Of a DNA stretch of 64,000 nucleotides, positions 26,137-36,288 are shown piece after piece. The translations under genes were made by a program, and so were the position numbers. Positions within the stretch are counted from its first letter, which is position 1. Each line of letters opens with the position of its first letter. Source of the stretch: Pirellulales bacterium. Lineage in GTDB: Bacteria > Planctomycetota > Planctomycetia > Pirellulales > Lacipirellulaceae. The stretch covers positions 62,001 to 126,000 of the forward strand of contig JALHQZ010000003.1 of the NCBI GenBank assembly GCA_022841705.1. The letters run 5' to 3'. Below the pieces are notes generated by a model. That model was not told where the DNA came from and did no database searches. It worked only from the letters and a program-made list of their open reading frames with translations.

Positions 26137-28221
<2,085 letters not shown>

Positions 28222-28222
28222 C

Positions 28223-28311
28223 AAATGCGGATTCTGGCCGTTTTTCGGGAGAAGCGGGGAATGCGGAATACAATTCTCTTACCCGATTCCGCACTCGCAC
28301 TTCCGCATTTG
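28223..28311. repeat. Foldback element, weak
   Basis: AAATGCGGA after the ftsH stop pairs with TCCGCATTT before the next gene, with a second inner pair (GGGAATGCGGAAT/ATTCCGCA). Arms are short. It fills nearly the whole spacer. Confidence 0.55.
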
Positions 28312-28315
28312 AATC

Positions 28316-29185
28316 ATGCCTGCTCCGAGTACCGTCGAACAACCGGCCGAACTGCTCGCCTATCTGTTTGCTGCATACTCGAACGAGAAGAAAACCAAAG
28401 TTCGGCAATGGCTCAAGCACGGCGCGGTGCAGGTTAACGGCCGGTCGATCACGCAGTTCAATCATCCGCTCGAGGTGGGCGATGTCGTGACCTTTGCGGG
28501 CAAAGAGGTGACGCAAGCCGCGAGCGAATTGCCGGCGGGGTTGAAAGTGCTGTACGAAGATGCGGCGCTGCTGGTCATCGAAAAGCCTGCGCGACTGCTG
28601 AGCATGGCGAGCGAGACGGAGCGCGAGCGCACCGCTTACGCGTTTCTGACCACCTATGTGCGGCGCGGCGATGCCACGAGCGCCGATCGCGTGTGGATTG
28701 TCCACCGTTTGGACCGCGATGCTTCTGGCCTGATGGTGTTCGCGAAGACCGAAGCGGTGAAGCAAGCGCTGCAAGCCGAATGGCATAAGGCGGAGAAGAA
28801 GTATCTCGCCATCGTCGAAGGCGCATTGCCGGCTGATAGCGGCAAGTTTGAATCACACCTCAACGAAAGCGCTCCGTTCAAAGTCTTCAGCGCTCCGCCC
28901 AGCGATCGCACGCGGCTGGCGATTACGAACTACCAAGTGCTGAAGCGTGGCAAGTCCCGCACTTTGGTGGAAGTGCGAATCGAAACCGGCCGCCGTAACC
29001 AAATCCGCGTCCACATGGCCGATGCGGGTTGCCCGATTGTTGGTGACCGGAAGTATGGAGCGAAGACGAACGCCGCCCATCGCTTGGCTCTGCACGCCGC
29101 GGGGTTGAGTTTCGCGCATCCCGTGAGTGGGGAGACGCTGAAGTTTGAATCGGCGTTGCCGCGGGAGTTGGCGGGATTGGTGTGA
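28316..29185 (+). CDS. RluA-family RNA pseudouridine synthase
   Basis: A 289-residue protein. An N-terminal S4 RNA-binding domain (about 12-70, KVRQWLKHGAVQVNGRSITQ) precedes the RluA catalytic domain. The signature HRLDRDASGLMVFAKT contains the catalytic Asp, and GRRNQIRVHMADAGCPIVGD is the second family block. It converts uridine to pseudouridine in rRNA or tRNA; the target cannot be told from sequence. Length and motif order are normal. It is co-directional with ftsH, with a foldback in the gap. Confidence 0.92.
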   Translation: MPAPSTVEQPAELLAYLFAAYSNEKKTKVRQWLKHGAVQVNGRSITQFNHPLEVGDVVTFAGKEVTQAASELPAGLKVLYEDAALLVIEKPARLLSMASETERERTAYAFLTTYVRRGDATSADRVWIVHRLDRDASGLMVFAKTEAVKQALQAEWHKAEKKYLAIVEGALPADSGKFESHLNESAPFKVFSAPPSDRTRLAITNYQVLKRGKSRTLVEVRIETGRRNQIRVHMADAGCPIVGDRKYGAKTNAAHRLALHAAGLSFAHPVSGETLKFESALPRELAGLV

Positions 29186-29273
29186 GGTGCGGTGGTGAGA
29201 ATTAGCCGCGAGTAGATCGTGCGTTCACACCCACGGCTAAGCGATTTCGCCACTATCGAGGCAAGTCAAGTGA

Positions 29274-29507
29274 TCATCTCAGTTCACATTCGCGCAGCAC
29301 TCGTTGAGCCAGCTGGTCGGGCCCTTCAATGTCAAGTGACCAAGCATCACTGAACACTGTTAGGAGCTCGCCATCAATATCAAGGACGTGACGATTCACG
29401 CCAAGCGTCCAGTCCTTATCAAGCAATTTCACACCCATCCGCCTGAGAGAATTGCGGAACGTGTTGATGGCTGCTGCATCATCTGCATCACATATGTCAG
29501 CACGCAT
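29274..29507 (-). CDS. Small hypothetical protein
   Basis: A 77-residue frame starting MRADICDADDAAAINTFRNS with balanced composition and a plausible alpha/beta pattern (DKDWTLGVNRHVLDIDGELL). No ATG, GTG or TTG lies upstream in frame before a stop, though the reading is open for 17 more codons (LIVYSRLLG...), which might indicate a non-standard start. It follows the DUF2237 gene by 38 bases on the same strand. Family unknown. Confidence 0.55.
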   Translation of the reverse strand: MRADICDADDAAAINTFRNSLRRMGVKLLDKDWTLGVNRHVLDIDGELLTVFSDAWSLDIEGPDQLAQRVLRECELR

Positions 29508-29545
29508 GCCAAGTAGTCGCGAATAAACAATTAGTGACTGACTGA

Positions 29546-29935
29546 CTATTCTTCAATCGCGTGCTCCCTCAACTCCTCCAACGTCGCGAACTCCAGCGCC
29601 GAGATATGCGTCGACTCGAGTAGCACCGCCGGTGCTTTGCCGGCGTCGTACGCTTCTTTCCAGCGGGCGGCGCACAGGCACCAGCGGTCGCCGGGCGCCA
29701 GGCCGGGGAATTGGTACATGTCATTCGGCGTGGAAAGATCGTTGCCGCGGGCTTTGCTGAACCGCAGGAACTCGGCGTTCACCTCCACGCACACCACGTG
29801 CAGGCCGTAGTCGGTGGGGCCGGTGCGGCAGTACCCATCGCGGTAGAAACCCGTCATGGGGTCGCTACAGCAGGGCTGGAGATCGGTGCCCAGCACATTC
29901 TTAGCGGTGCGGGTCTTGGGGGTCGGTTCGCTCAT
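29546..29935 (-). CDS. DUF2237 family protein
   Basis: A 129-residue soluble protein. TRTAKNVLGTDLQPCCSDP, TGFYRDGYCRTGPTDYGLH and PGLAPGDRWCLCAARWKEAY are the hallmark blocks of DUF2237, a widespread family of unknown function; LESTHISALEFATLEELREH closes the domain. The conserved Cys pairs suggest metal or redox chemistry, but no activity is known to me. Complete and normal in length. Confidence 0.92.
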   Translation of the reverse strand: MSEPTPKTRTAKNVLGTDLQPCCSDPMTGFYRDGYCRTGPTDYGLHVVCVEVNAEFLRFSKARGNDLSTPNDMYQFPGLAPGDRWCLCAARWKEAYDAGKAPAVLLESTHISALEFATLEELREHAIEE

Positions 29936-29997
29936 CGCGCGGCTCGCAATCGGAAGGAAGGATCGTTCCCTCTAATTGTCGAGTCGTAGCGCGCGAA

Positions 29998-30115
29998 AGG
30001 CAAGTCGGCGATTGTACAATGGGCTTCGAGCCCGTCGCGAAGTTGGTATCCCCCCATTCTCAATAAAAAGGCCGACGGGCAAGGCGTCCATCGTACGAAG
30101 CCCGTCGTACATGGA
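29998..30115. repeat. Foldback element E
   Basis: GTACAATGGGCTTCG at 30014 faces CGAAGCCCGTCGTAC ending at 30111, pairing with a few mismatches. CCCGTCG and GACGGGC words lie inside. It occupies the spacer between the DUF1207 stop and the DUF2237 start. Confidence 0.7.
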
Positions 30116-31186
30116 CTAAAAATCGTACCACACACCCACACCAATCTGTTCTTCGTTGCGGTCGAAGAACTGGTAGTTGGTGCTTTTGCCGTTCATATAG
30201 TGCAGCCCCAGGCGGAACATGCTGCCGCTCATGCCGCGCCACAGCCAACCTGTTTGGAAGGTCCAGTCGCCGCTGAAATCGATCTCCTCCCGCAAGTGAG
30301 CATTGGTAGCGACGAACGGCGTGCCGGCCAAGCCGGTCGGGCCGGGCAGGGCGTACTCGGCCCCGAACTGAAACTCCCACGGCTCGGCGCCGCCCGCGGT
30401 GTAGAACGCGTACGCCGTTTCGCCGTACAGTCGCCAGGCCGGGAAGGGATTGTACGAGGCGCCGAGGATAATCGCATCGCGCACATAGTTGATGCGGTTA
30501 TTCACGCCGGTCCGCAGAATGAGCTCATCGCCTAAATGCGAACTGAGATGGTAGTAACCCATCTTGTACTGCCACTTGCCTTCGCCATAGGTCAGCGGGA
30601 TGCCGAAGCGGAAGTCGGACGCGTCGACGTCCCGGTTCTCGTCAAGATTAAGCCGCACGAGTGCGGCGCCTTCGATATCGAGCTGCCAACCTTCGGGCCG
30701 CAAGAGATTACCGTTGCCGTAGCGAAAGATGCCGCGGCGGCCGCCGAGCGTAACATCCCAAATCGTCTCGCTGGACTGCAAGGTGTTCTTGAGGTCAATC
30801 GTGTGCAAGGCCATGCGCGACTCGCGCGGGCCCGCCAAATACGAGCGATAGATGAGTCCATCCGGCAGCAGCTCCCAGCCCCAACCATTGTTGTAGGGGC
30901 GACCGCCGTACATGGTCTCGGCGGGCAGATCGTAGCTCCCTTCGGGGATGTACGCCTGTTCGAGCGGCCCCTCCAGTGGAAGCGATTCCCCCTCGCCGTA
31001 CGCATCCGGCGGCAGCTCGGCGATGTAGACCGGTTCGACGTTCTTGATTTCCGCTTCTTGGTAGCTTTGCGACTCCAGGAAGGGATCGACCCTCTGCACG
31101 ACGACTTTCTGCGCGCTGGCTGACGGGATGGTCGCAAGTGCAACCATGAGGCACGCGAAACAACGACGCTTAATGGAGTTCGGCAT
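30116..31186 (-). CDS. DUF1207 family outer-membrane barrel protein
   Basis: A 356-residue protein with a signal peptide (MPNSIKRRCFACLMVALATI, probable cleavage after SASA). The DUF1207 block GWGWELLPDGLIYRSYLAGP is followed by alternating amphipathic strands ending in an aromatic residue (EEQIGVGVWYDF), the C-terminal pattern of an outer-membrane beta-barrel. Ligand or function is unknown. The N-terminal ~75 residues are an acidic linker. It stands alone, with a promoter-bearing spacer toward the MTH1187 gene. Confidence 0.88.
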   Translation of the reverse strand: MPNSIKRRCFACLMVALATIPSASAQKVVVQRVDPFLESQSYQEAEIKNVEPVYIAELPPDAYGEGESLPLEGPLEQAYIPEGSYDLPAETMYGGRPYNNGWGWELLPDGLIYRSYLAGPRESRMALHTIDLKNTLQSSETIWDVTLGGRRGIFRYGNGNLLRPEGWQLDIEGAALVRLNLDENRDVDASDFRFGIPLTYGEGKWQYKMGYYHLSSHLGDELILRTGVNNRINYVRDAIILGASYNPFPAWRLYGETAYAFYTAGGAEPWEFQFGAEYALPGPTGLAGTPFVATNAHLREEIDFSGDWTFQTGWLWRGMSGSMFRLGLHYMNGKSTNYQFFDRNEEQIGVGVWYDF

Positions 31187-31286
31187 GGGTCGAGTCGTTT
31201 CTGGGCGGCAGCGGGGGCGCCGCGCGCACCGGTGGTGCGGGATGTGCGGAGACTAGCGGTTTCATCGGCTTCCCGACATATCAGAA

Positions 31287-31316
31287 TTGACGTTTCGTAA
31301 GTCGTTGCGGCATAAT
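31287..31316 (+). promoter_or_regulatory. Sigma-70 type promoter
   Basis: TTGACG at 31287-31292 and CATAAT at 31311-31316, spaced by 18 bases, the best housekeeping promoter I found. It points at the MTH1187 gene, leaving a leader of about 70 bases. Confidence 0.6.
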
Positions 31317-31392
31317 GGGTTGCAGAGTTCCAGCTAGCAGCGTGACCGGGACTTTTTCGGACTAGTGAAACCTTGCGGGCGGAGCAAACTTC

Positions 31393-31701
31393 ATGGTGCT
31401 ACTCGAAATGAGCATTGTCCCCTTGGGCCACGGCGGCAGCGTGAGCGCTTACGTGGCGGAGTGCGTGGACCTGATCGACCGCAGCGGGCTGGAATATGAA
31501 CTGCACTCGATGGGCACTATCGTCGAAGGCGAGCTGCCAGCGGTGCTAGCGCTGATGCAAGCGTGCATCGAAAAAATGGCGAGCCATAGCGACCGTGTTT
31601 CGTGCAGCGCCAAACTCGACTACCGCCGCGGCGCCAGCGGGCGACTGAAGAGCAAAGTCGCGAGCGTGGAAAAAAAGCTGGGGCGGGCGCTGAAACATTA
31701 A
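31393..31701 (+). CDS. MTH1187-family thiamine-binding protein
   Basis: A 102-residue protein. It starts MVLLEMSIVPLGHGGSVSAYV and has LEYELHSMGTIVEGEL, which match the MTH1187/YkoF-like (DUF77) fold that binds thiamine or its precursors. The family usually works as small homo-oligomers in the cytoplasm. No thiamine riboswitch is visible in the leader. A sigma-70 promoter lies upstream, and a foldback (31747-31823) separates it from the flavin reductase gene. Confidence 0.9.
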   Translation: MVLLEMSIVPLGHGGSVSAYVAECVDLIDRSGLEYELHSMGTIVEGELPAVLALMQACIEKMASHSDRVSCSAKLDYRRGASGRLKSKVASVEKKLGRALKH

Positions 31702-31746
31702 GATCGAACGCGAAACATGCGAATAAACGCGAATGAAGGGTCTCGG

Positions 31747-31823
31747 TTAGCCGCGACGCGCTAGCGGAGCGCGTTGAGTATTTTCCATCATCAACACGCG
31801 CTCCGCTCGCGCGTCGCGGCTAA
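31747..31823. repeat. Foldback element F
   Basis: TTAGCCGCGACGCGCTAGCG...GTTGA (31747-31777) pairs with TCAACACGCGCTCCGCTCGC...GCGGCTAA (31791-31823); arms of about 31 bases with few mismatches and a 13-base loop. A single arm-like copy of the same word occurs at 37170. Confidence 0.9.
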
Positions 31824-31831
31824 ACAGGTAA

Positions 31832-32314
31832 TTGCCAACCATGTCCGACAAATCCTACGACGCACCGCTCGGGCGAATCGCGAGTGGCATCTACATTCTC
31901 ACCATCGGGGTGGGGGAGAAGGCCACCGGCATGCTTGCCAGTTGGGTGATGCAAGCGGGCTTCGAGCCGCCGATGGTTTCGGTGGCGGTGAAGCAGGGGC
32001 GGTATGTCGCCGAGTGGCTTGAGGCGGGGCAGCCGTTTGTGTTGAACATTGTGGGCGAAGGGCAATCGCAGTTCCTTAAGCATTTCGGCAAGGGGTTTGA
32101 AGTGGGCGAGGCGGCGTTCACGGGATTAAAGCTCGACCGTTGTCCGCGCGGCGTGCCGATTTTGGCTGATTCGCTCGGGCACTTACAGTGCGAACCGCAG
32201 TCGCATGTTGATAGTGGCGATCACCGCATTTTCCTCGCGCGCGTGGTGCGCGGCGCGATGCACGGCGAGAATTCGCCAATGGTGCATGTGCGGAAGAGTG
32301 GGAGCAGGTATTGA
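31832..32314 (+). CDS. Flavin reductase-like domain protein
   Basis: A 160-residue protein (157 if the ATG at 31841 is used). LGRIASGIYILTIG and GMLASWVMQAGFEPPMVSVA are the FMN-binding split-barrel motifs of the flavin reductase-like family, with FVLNIVGEG next. The family reduces FMN/FAD with NAD(P)H or supplies flavin to a partner oxygenase or diiron protein. No partner is adjacent. Full length for the domain. Confidence 0.88.
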   Translation: MPTMSDKSYDAPLGRIASGIYILTIGVGEKATGMLASWVMQAGFEPPMVSVAVKQGRYVAEWLEAGQPFVLNIVGEGQSQFLKHFGKGFEVGEAAFTGLKLDRCPRGVPILADSLGHLQCEPQSHVDSGDHRIFLARVVRGAMHGENSPMVHVRKSGSRY

Positions 32315-32319
32315 GCCCA

Positions 32320-32453
32320 GATGGACGCAGATAAACACGGATAAAGAACCAAAATCGACATTTCATTTGCCCCGCTTCAAATGACCAATGACTAATCCGA
32401 AATGACCAATGCGGTCTATCTTCACACCTAATCCGTGTTTATCTGCTTCCATC
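32320..32453. repeat. Foldback element G
   Basis: GATGGACGCAGATAAACACG (32320 on) pairs with the 23-base block ending at 32453 (ATCCGTGTTTATCTGC...), one mismatch in 23. A second pair inside involves ATGACCAATG words. It is the spacer between the flavin reductase and lhgO. Confidence 0.9.
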
Positions 32454-32468
32454 CGCGGTTAATCACTC

Positions 32469-33665
32469 ATGCACAGCGATTTGGTAGTCATCGGCGGTGG
32501 GATCGTGGGGCTCGCCACGGCGTATCGCTTTACACAGCGGTTTCCGGGCAAGCGCGTGGTGGTGCTGGAGAAGGAGCCGCGCGTCGCGCAGCATCAAACG
32601 GGTCGCAATTCGGGCGTCCTGCACTCGGGCATCTACTACACGCCCGGTTCGCTCAAGGCGACCAACTGTTTGGCGGGGAAGCGGGCGCTCGAAGAGTTTT
32701 GTGCCACGCATAAGGTGCCGTTTGAAACGTGCGGCAAGGTAATCGTCGCGGTCGAAGAGTCCGAGCGGCCGGCGCTCGAGCGCATCTACCAGCGCGGCCA
32801 AGCGAACGGCGTGCCGTGCGAAATGATTGGCGTGGAGCGGCTGCGTGAACTCGAACCGCACGCGCGCGGCGTGGCGGCGATTCATGTCCCTTCGACCGGC
32901 ATCGTCGATTACATCGCCGTGTGCGAGCGGCTCGTCGATTGCCTACTCGCCGCCGGGGGTGAAGTGATAACCGGCGCCAAGGCGACGGGCTTCATCGAGC
33001 GCGATCAAGAGCTGGTGGTGCAAAGCACACGCGGCGAATTCATCACGCACCACGCGGTTAACTGCGGCGGCTTGCAGTGCGATCAAATCGCGCGGCTTTC
33101 CGGCCAGGCGACCGACGTGCGGATCATCCCGTTCCGTGGTGAGTATTTTGAGCTGCGGCCGCAATCGCACCATTTGGTGAAGAACCTGATTTATCCGACG
33201 CCCGACCCGTCGTTCCCGTTCCTCGGTGTTCATTTCACACGGATGATCGCCGGCGGCGTGGAGTGCGGGCCGAACGCGGTGCTCGCTTTCGCGCGCGAAG
33301 GTTATGAAAAGACGAGCGTCAACTGGTCGGACCTTGCGGGGACGCTCACCTACCCCGGTTTCGTGCGGCTGGCGCTCAAGTATTGGAAAACCGGCGCTGG
33401 TGAAATGTGGCGGAGTGTCAGCAAGCACGCGTTCGTCCGTGCGCTGCAGCGACTGGTGCCCGAAATCACCGCGGAAGATTTAACGCCTGTCCCGGCCGGC
33501 GTGCGGGCCCAAGCGGTGAAGCCCGACGGCACGCTAGTGGACGATTTTCTCATCGCCGAAACGCCGCGGGTGGTGAATGTGCTCAACGCCCCCAGCCCGG
33601 CGGCGACGGCCGCCCTGAATATTGGACTTTTGATCGTTGATCGATTGGCGGCTCGGTATCGCTGA
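32469..33665 (+). CDS. lhgO: L-2-hydroxyglutarate oxidase (FAD-dependent)
   Basis: A 398-residue protein of the DAO family. VIGGGIVGLATAYRFTQRFP binds FAD; HQTGRNSGVLHSGIYYTPGS is the strongly conserved LhgO block, and GPNAVLAFAREGY lies in the substrate domain. It oxidises L-2-hydroxyglutarate to 2-oxoglutarate, passing electrons to the membrane quinone pool. This fits metabolically with the lysine/2-oxoadipate genes at 39220-42709, although HglS yields the D isomer in characterised cases. Complete; start at the first ATG. Confidence 0.93.
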   Translation: MHSDLVVIGGGIVGLATAYRFTQRFPGKRVVVLEKEPRVAQHQTGRNSGVLHSGIYYTPGSLKATNCLAGKRALEEFCATHKVPFETCGKVIVAVEESERPALERIYQRGQANGVPCEMIGVERLRELEPHARGVAAIHVPSTGIVDYIAVCERLVDCLLAAGGEVITGAKATGFIERDQELVVQSTRGEFITHHAVNCGGLQCDQIARLSGQATDVRIIPFRGEYFELRPQSHHLVKNLIYPTPDPSFPFLGVHFTRMIAGGVECGPNAVLAFAREGYEKTSVNWSDLAGTLTYPGFVRLALKYWKTGAGEMWRSVSKHAFVRALQRLVPEITAEDLTPVPAGVRAQAVKPDGTLVDDFLIAETPRVVNVLNAPSPAATAALNIGLLIVDRLAARYR

Positions 33666-33990
33666 GCTCGCTCGAAGCAATTTGCGGACTGCCGCATAGA
33701 ATGGCTATTCTTTCTCATAAGCGGGGCAGGACCAGCGCCACAAGCGTCACCTTGCCAGCAAACCATGCGGCATGGGGCAATTTTTCGTCAGTTCAGACCA
33801 GAGTTACTCGACAATTTAGCTCGCTTCAGACCCTTGCCAAATCTTGCCCCTCTCCGCAATACTGGTGGATTCCCCCAGGAAGCCCAGCCTTCCCCGGGAC
33901 GAACCAACTCAGCACGTCCCCGGTCGTTGCGGGGCGAACGATACAAATCCGTTAGGTTTCGGGTCCATTCGGTTTTCGGGAGTTTCCAGC
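33666..33990. other. 325-base spacer, leader of the rpsP operon
   Basis: No gene and no long inverted repeat. It must hold the promoter and leader of the ribosomal operon. I could not assign elements with confidence. Confidence 0.5.
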
Positions 33991-34437
33991 GTGGCAGTCG
34001 TTATTCGCATGAAGAAAATGGGCAAGGCCCATCGGCAGTTTTTCCGCATTTGCGCCACCGACAAGCGGGCGCCGCGCGATGGCAAAGTGCTGGAAGAACT
34101 GGGCACCTACGACCCGCACGTCTCAGAGACCGACGCCCGTGTGCATCTGAACCAAGAGCGCGTGAGCTACTGGCTCGGCGTGGGCGCCCAGCCGAGCGAA
34201 AAGGTCGCCATCCTGATCAAGAAGTACGGCCCCAACGGCACGCATGTGGACGCCCAGCGCACCGCGTTCGATCGGCTGGCCATGAAGCACGACATCCCCG
34301 ATCCGGGCGCTCCCGCTTCACTGCCGAAGTCGAAGGAAGCCCCGGCTCCCGCGCCTGCACCTGAAGCTGCCGCCCCGGAAGCGCCGGCTGCAGAAGCTGA
34401 AGCTCCGGCGGAAACTGCCGAAGCAGCGGCAGAGTAA
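33991..34437 (+). CDS. rpsP: 30S ribosomal protein S16, with long Ala/Pro/Glu tail
   Basis: A 148-residue protein. The start is the GTG at 33991, because it gives (M)AVVIRMKKMGKAHRQFFRI, matching the universal S16 N-terminus MAVRIRLKRMG; open sequence continues upstream but is not S16. Residues 1-95 are the normal domain. Residues about 105-148 are an added acidic low-complexity tail of PAPAPAPEAAAPEAP type, common as a lineage-specific extension. First gene of rpsP-trmD-rplS-yraN. Confidence 0.95.
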   Translation: MAVVIRMKKMGKAHRQFFRICATDKRAPRDGKVLEELGTYDPHVSETDARVHLNQERVSYWLGVGAQPSEKVAILIKKYGPNGTHVDAQRTAFDRLAMKHDIPDPGAPASLPKSKEAPAPAPAPEAAAPEAPAAEAEAPAETAEAAAE

Positions 34438-34452
34438 CAATACAACAGTATC

Positions 34453-35172
34453 ATGCGGTTCGATGTGCTGACCTTGTTCCCCGAGATTTTCTCGGGTTAC
34501 ATGGGCCAAAGCCTGCTCAAGCTGGCGATCGACCGCGGTTTGGTGGATCTTCAGTTGCACAACATTCGCGACTGGGCCACCGGCAAGCACAACCAAGTGG
34601 ATGATCGACCCTTTGGCGGTGGCCCCGGCATGTTGCTGATGGCCCCGCCGGTGGTGGAATGCGTTGAGGCGGTTCAGCAGACTACTCCCCGAGAAGGCCA
34701 ACAAGGGGCGGGGCGGCTGCTGATGCTCACTCCGCAGGGCCGCCGGTTCGATCAACGATTAGCGGAAGACCTGTCGCAAAGCGGAAGATTGCTCCTGCTA
34801 TGCGGGCGGTACGAAGGGTTCGATCAGCGGATCGTGGATCTGCTGAATCCCGAAGAGATTTCGGTCGGCGATTTTGTCCTCAACGGGGGCGAGGTTGCCG
34901 CGATGGTGATTATCGACGCGGTCGTTCGGCTCATCCCGGGCGTGCTGGGCGATGAACACAGTAGCGTGGAGGATTCGTTTTCCCGGGGGAACCGAATGCT
35001 CGAACACGCCCAATACACGCGGCCCCGCGAATACCGGGGCCTGGAAGTGCCCGAGGTGCTGTTGTCCGGCAACCATCCGGAAATTGCCGCGTGGCGCGAG
35101 CAAAATCGAATTGAAAAAACCAGTCAGCGCCGGGCCGACCTGTTAGGCGGCTCGCCACCCATTGCGGAGTAG
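34453..35172 (+). CDS. trmD: tRNA (guanine-37-N1)-methyltransferase
   Basis: A 239-residue SPOUT methyltransferase that methylates G37 next to the anticodon. MRFDVLTLFPEIFSGY starts the protein, DDRPFGGGPGMLLMAPP is the family signature, and GDFVLNGGEVAAMVIIDAVV forms the knotted SAM site. The C-terminal helical domain (PPEIAAWR-type) is present. The gene starts 15 bases after rpsP and lies 6 bases before rplS. Confidence 0.97.
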   Translation: MRFDVLTLFPEIFSGYMGQSLLKLAIDRGLVDLQLHNIRDWATGKHNQVDDRPFGGGPGMLLMAPPVVECVEAVQQTTPREGQQGAGRLLMLTPQGRRFDQRLAEDLSQSGRLLLLCGRYEGFDQRIVDLLNPEEISVGDFVLNGGEVAAMVIIDAVVRLIPGVLGDEHSSVEDSFSRGNRMLEHAQYTRPREYRGLEVPEVLLSGNHPEIAAWREQNRIEKTSQRRADLLGGSPPIAE

Positions 35173-35178
35173 AAGATT

Positions 35179-35550
35179 ATGAGCCAGCAAATCCTGAAAC
35201 TTGTCGAAGCGTCGAGCCTGAAAGAAGAGAAGGAAGTTCCGCAGTTCGACATCGGGGATACTGTGGATGTCCACACCCGCATTCTGGAAGGCGACAAAGA
35301 GCGGATCCAGATCTTCAGCGGCGTGGTGATCGCCCGCAGCGGCACCGGTTGCACGGAAATGTTCACCGTCCGCCGGATTGTGAATAACGAAGGGGTCGAA
35401 CGGAAGTTCCCCATTCATTCGCCGCGCATCGCCAAGGTGGAAGTTAAGCGCTCGGCCATCGTCCGCCGCGCTAAGCTGTACTACCTGCGCGACCGCAGCG
35501 GCAAGAGCGTCCGCCTGAAGGAACGCCGCCGCGAAGAAGTGGCGAAGTAA
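35179..35550 (+). CDS. rplS: 50S ribosomal protein L19
   Basis: A 123-residue protein, normal length. [55 protein letters not shown] and [20 protein letters not shown] are diagnostic. Third gene in the ribosomal operon; the 88-base gap to yraN holds a foldback ending in a T-run that may attenuate downstream transcription. Confidence 0.97.
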   Translation: MSQQILKLVEASSLKEEKEVPQFDIGDTVDVHTRILEGDKERIQIFSGVVIARSGTGCTEMFTVRRIVNNEGVERKFPIHSPRIAKVEVKRSAIVRRAKLYYLRDRSGKSVRLKERRREEVAK

Positions 35551-35576
35551 GCGCCACGAAAAACGAGAGCTCCCAG

Positions 35577-35647
35577 CATTGGTCATTGGGATTTGGTCAT
35601 TGGTTATTCAAATCCCAATGTCCAAGCCCCAATGACCAATGTTTTTT
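35577..35647 (+). terminator. Foldback element H with T-run (possible attenuator)
   Basis: CATTGGTCATTGGG (35577-35590) pairs perfectly with CCCAATGACCAATG (35628-35641), with further words between, and six T follow at 35642-35647. On the plus strand this looks like a terminator, yet the yraN ATG (35639) lies in its right arm. Confidence 0.6.
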
Positions 35648-36103
35648 ATCCCGGCTCCAACTTGGTGGACCCTGTCGCTGCGCCGGTATCGTCTCTGGCG
35701 TCGGCAGCGATTGCGGCTCGGCCATCGTGGTGAGCTCGCCGCAGCCAAGTATCTCAAAAAGCTCGGATTTCGGATTCTGCTGATCGGCCACCGGCAAAAG
35801 TTCTCAGAGATCGACCTAGTGGCGATCGACGAGCGCGATCCGCGGCGCACAATCGTCTTCGTGGAAGTGAAGACCCGGCGAAGCAGCTTGCACGGCGAAC
35901 CCGAGTCGGCGGTCGATGCGGACAAGGAACACCGCATGACCAAGGCCGCTCTTACGTTTCTCAAAGCGCACAACCTGTTGGAACATCCGGCGCGATTCGA
36001 TGTGGTCTCCATCGTTTGGCCCGTCGACGCGCCGGCGCCCCTGGCGATTACGCATTTTCAGAACGCCTTTGAGCCGACTGGCCAGGGCCAATTCTTTAGC
36101 TAG
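35639..36103 (+). CDS. yraN: YraN family protein (UPF0102), nuclease-fold
   Basis: A 154-residue protein. GHRGELAAAKYLKKLGFRIL, EIDLVAID and VFVEVKTRRSS are the motifs of the UPF0102 family, with the restriction-endonuclease-like E...D...ExK pattern (residues E in GEL, D in EIDLV, EVK). DKEHRMTKAALTFLK completes the domain. Function is not settled; a role in DNA processing or septum repair has been suggested. The start codon sits inside the right arm of a palindrome, and no other ATG precedes the conserved core. Confidence 0.9.
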   Translation: MFFIPAPTWWTLSLRRYRLWRRQRLRLGHRGELAAAKYLKKLGFRILLIGHRQKFSEIDLVAIDERDPRRTIVFVEVKTRRSSLHGEPESAVDADKEHRMTKAALTFLKAHNLLEHPARFDVVSIVWPVDAPAPLAITHFQNAFEPTGQGQFFS

Positions 36104-36288
36104 CAGCGGGTGTGGGAGGCCGAAATCGGCCCAAAAATCCGCCGTCGGGCCTGCGTAACTCTTGCGGATTGCCCAAGTGGACCCCGGTATCCGCGCGAAA
36201 TTGCGGGCCGGTTGTAACAGCCGCCACAGATCGGCGTAAGATTCAGGGAGTGCGCACAAGCGCGCACGATTCTCAGGTGGGATTTGCC

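Noticed and set aside
31187..31392. Thiamine riboswitch before the thiamine-binding protein gene
   Set aside because: No CTGAGA- or GGAA-type THI-box blocks are visible; only a sigma-70-like promoter.
36112..36288. N-terminal extension of the DUF1571 protein
   Set aside because: No family match, biased codons, and the signal peptide begins at 36289.
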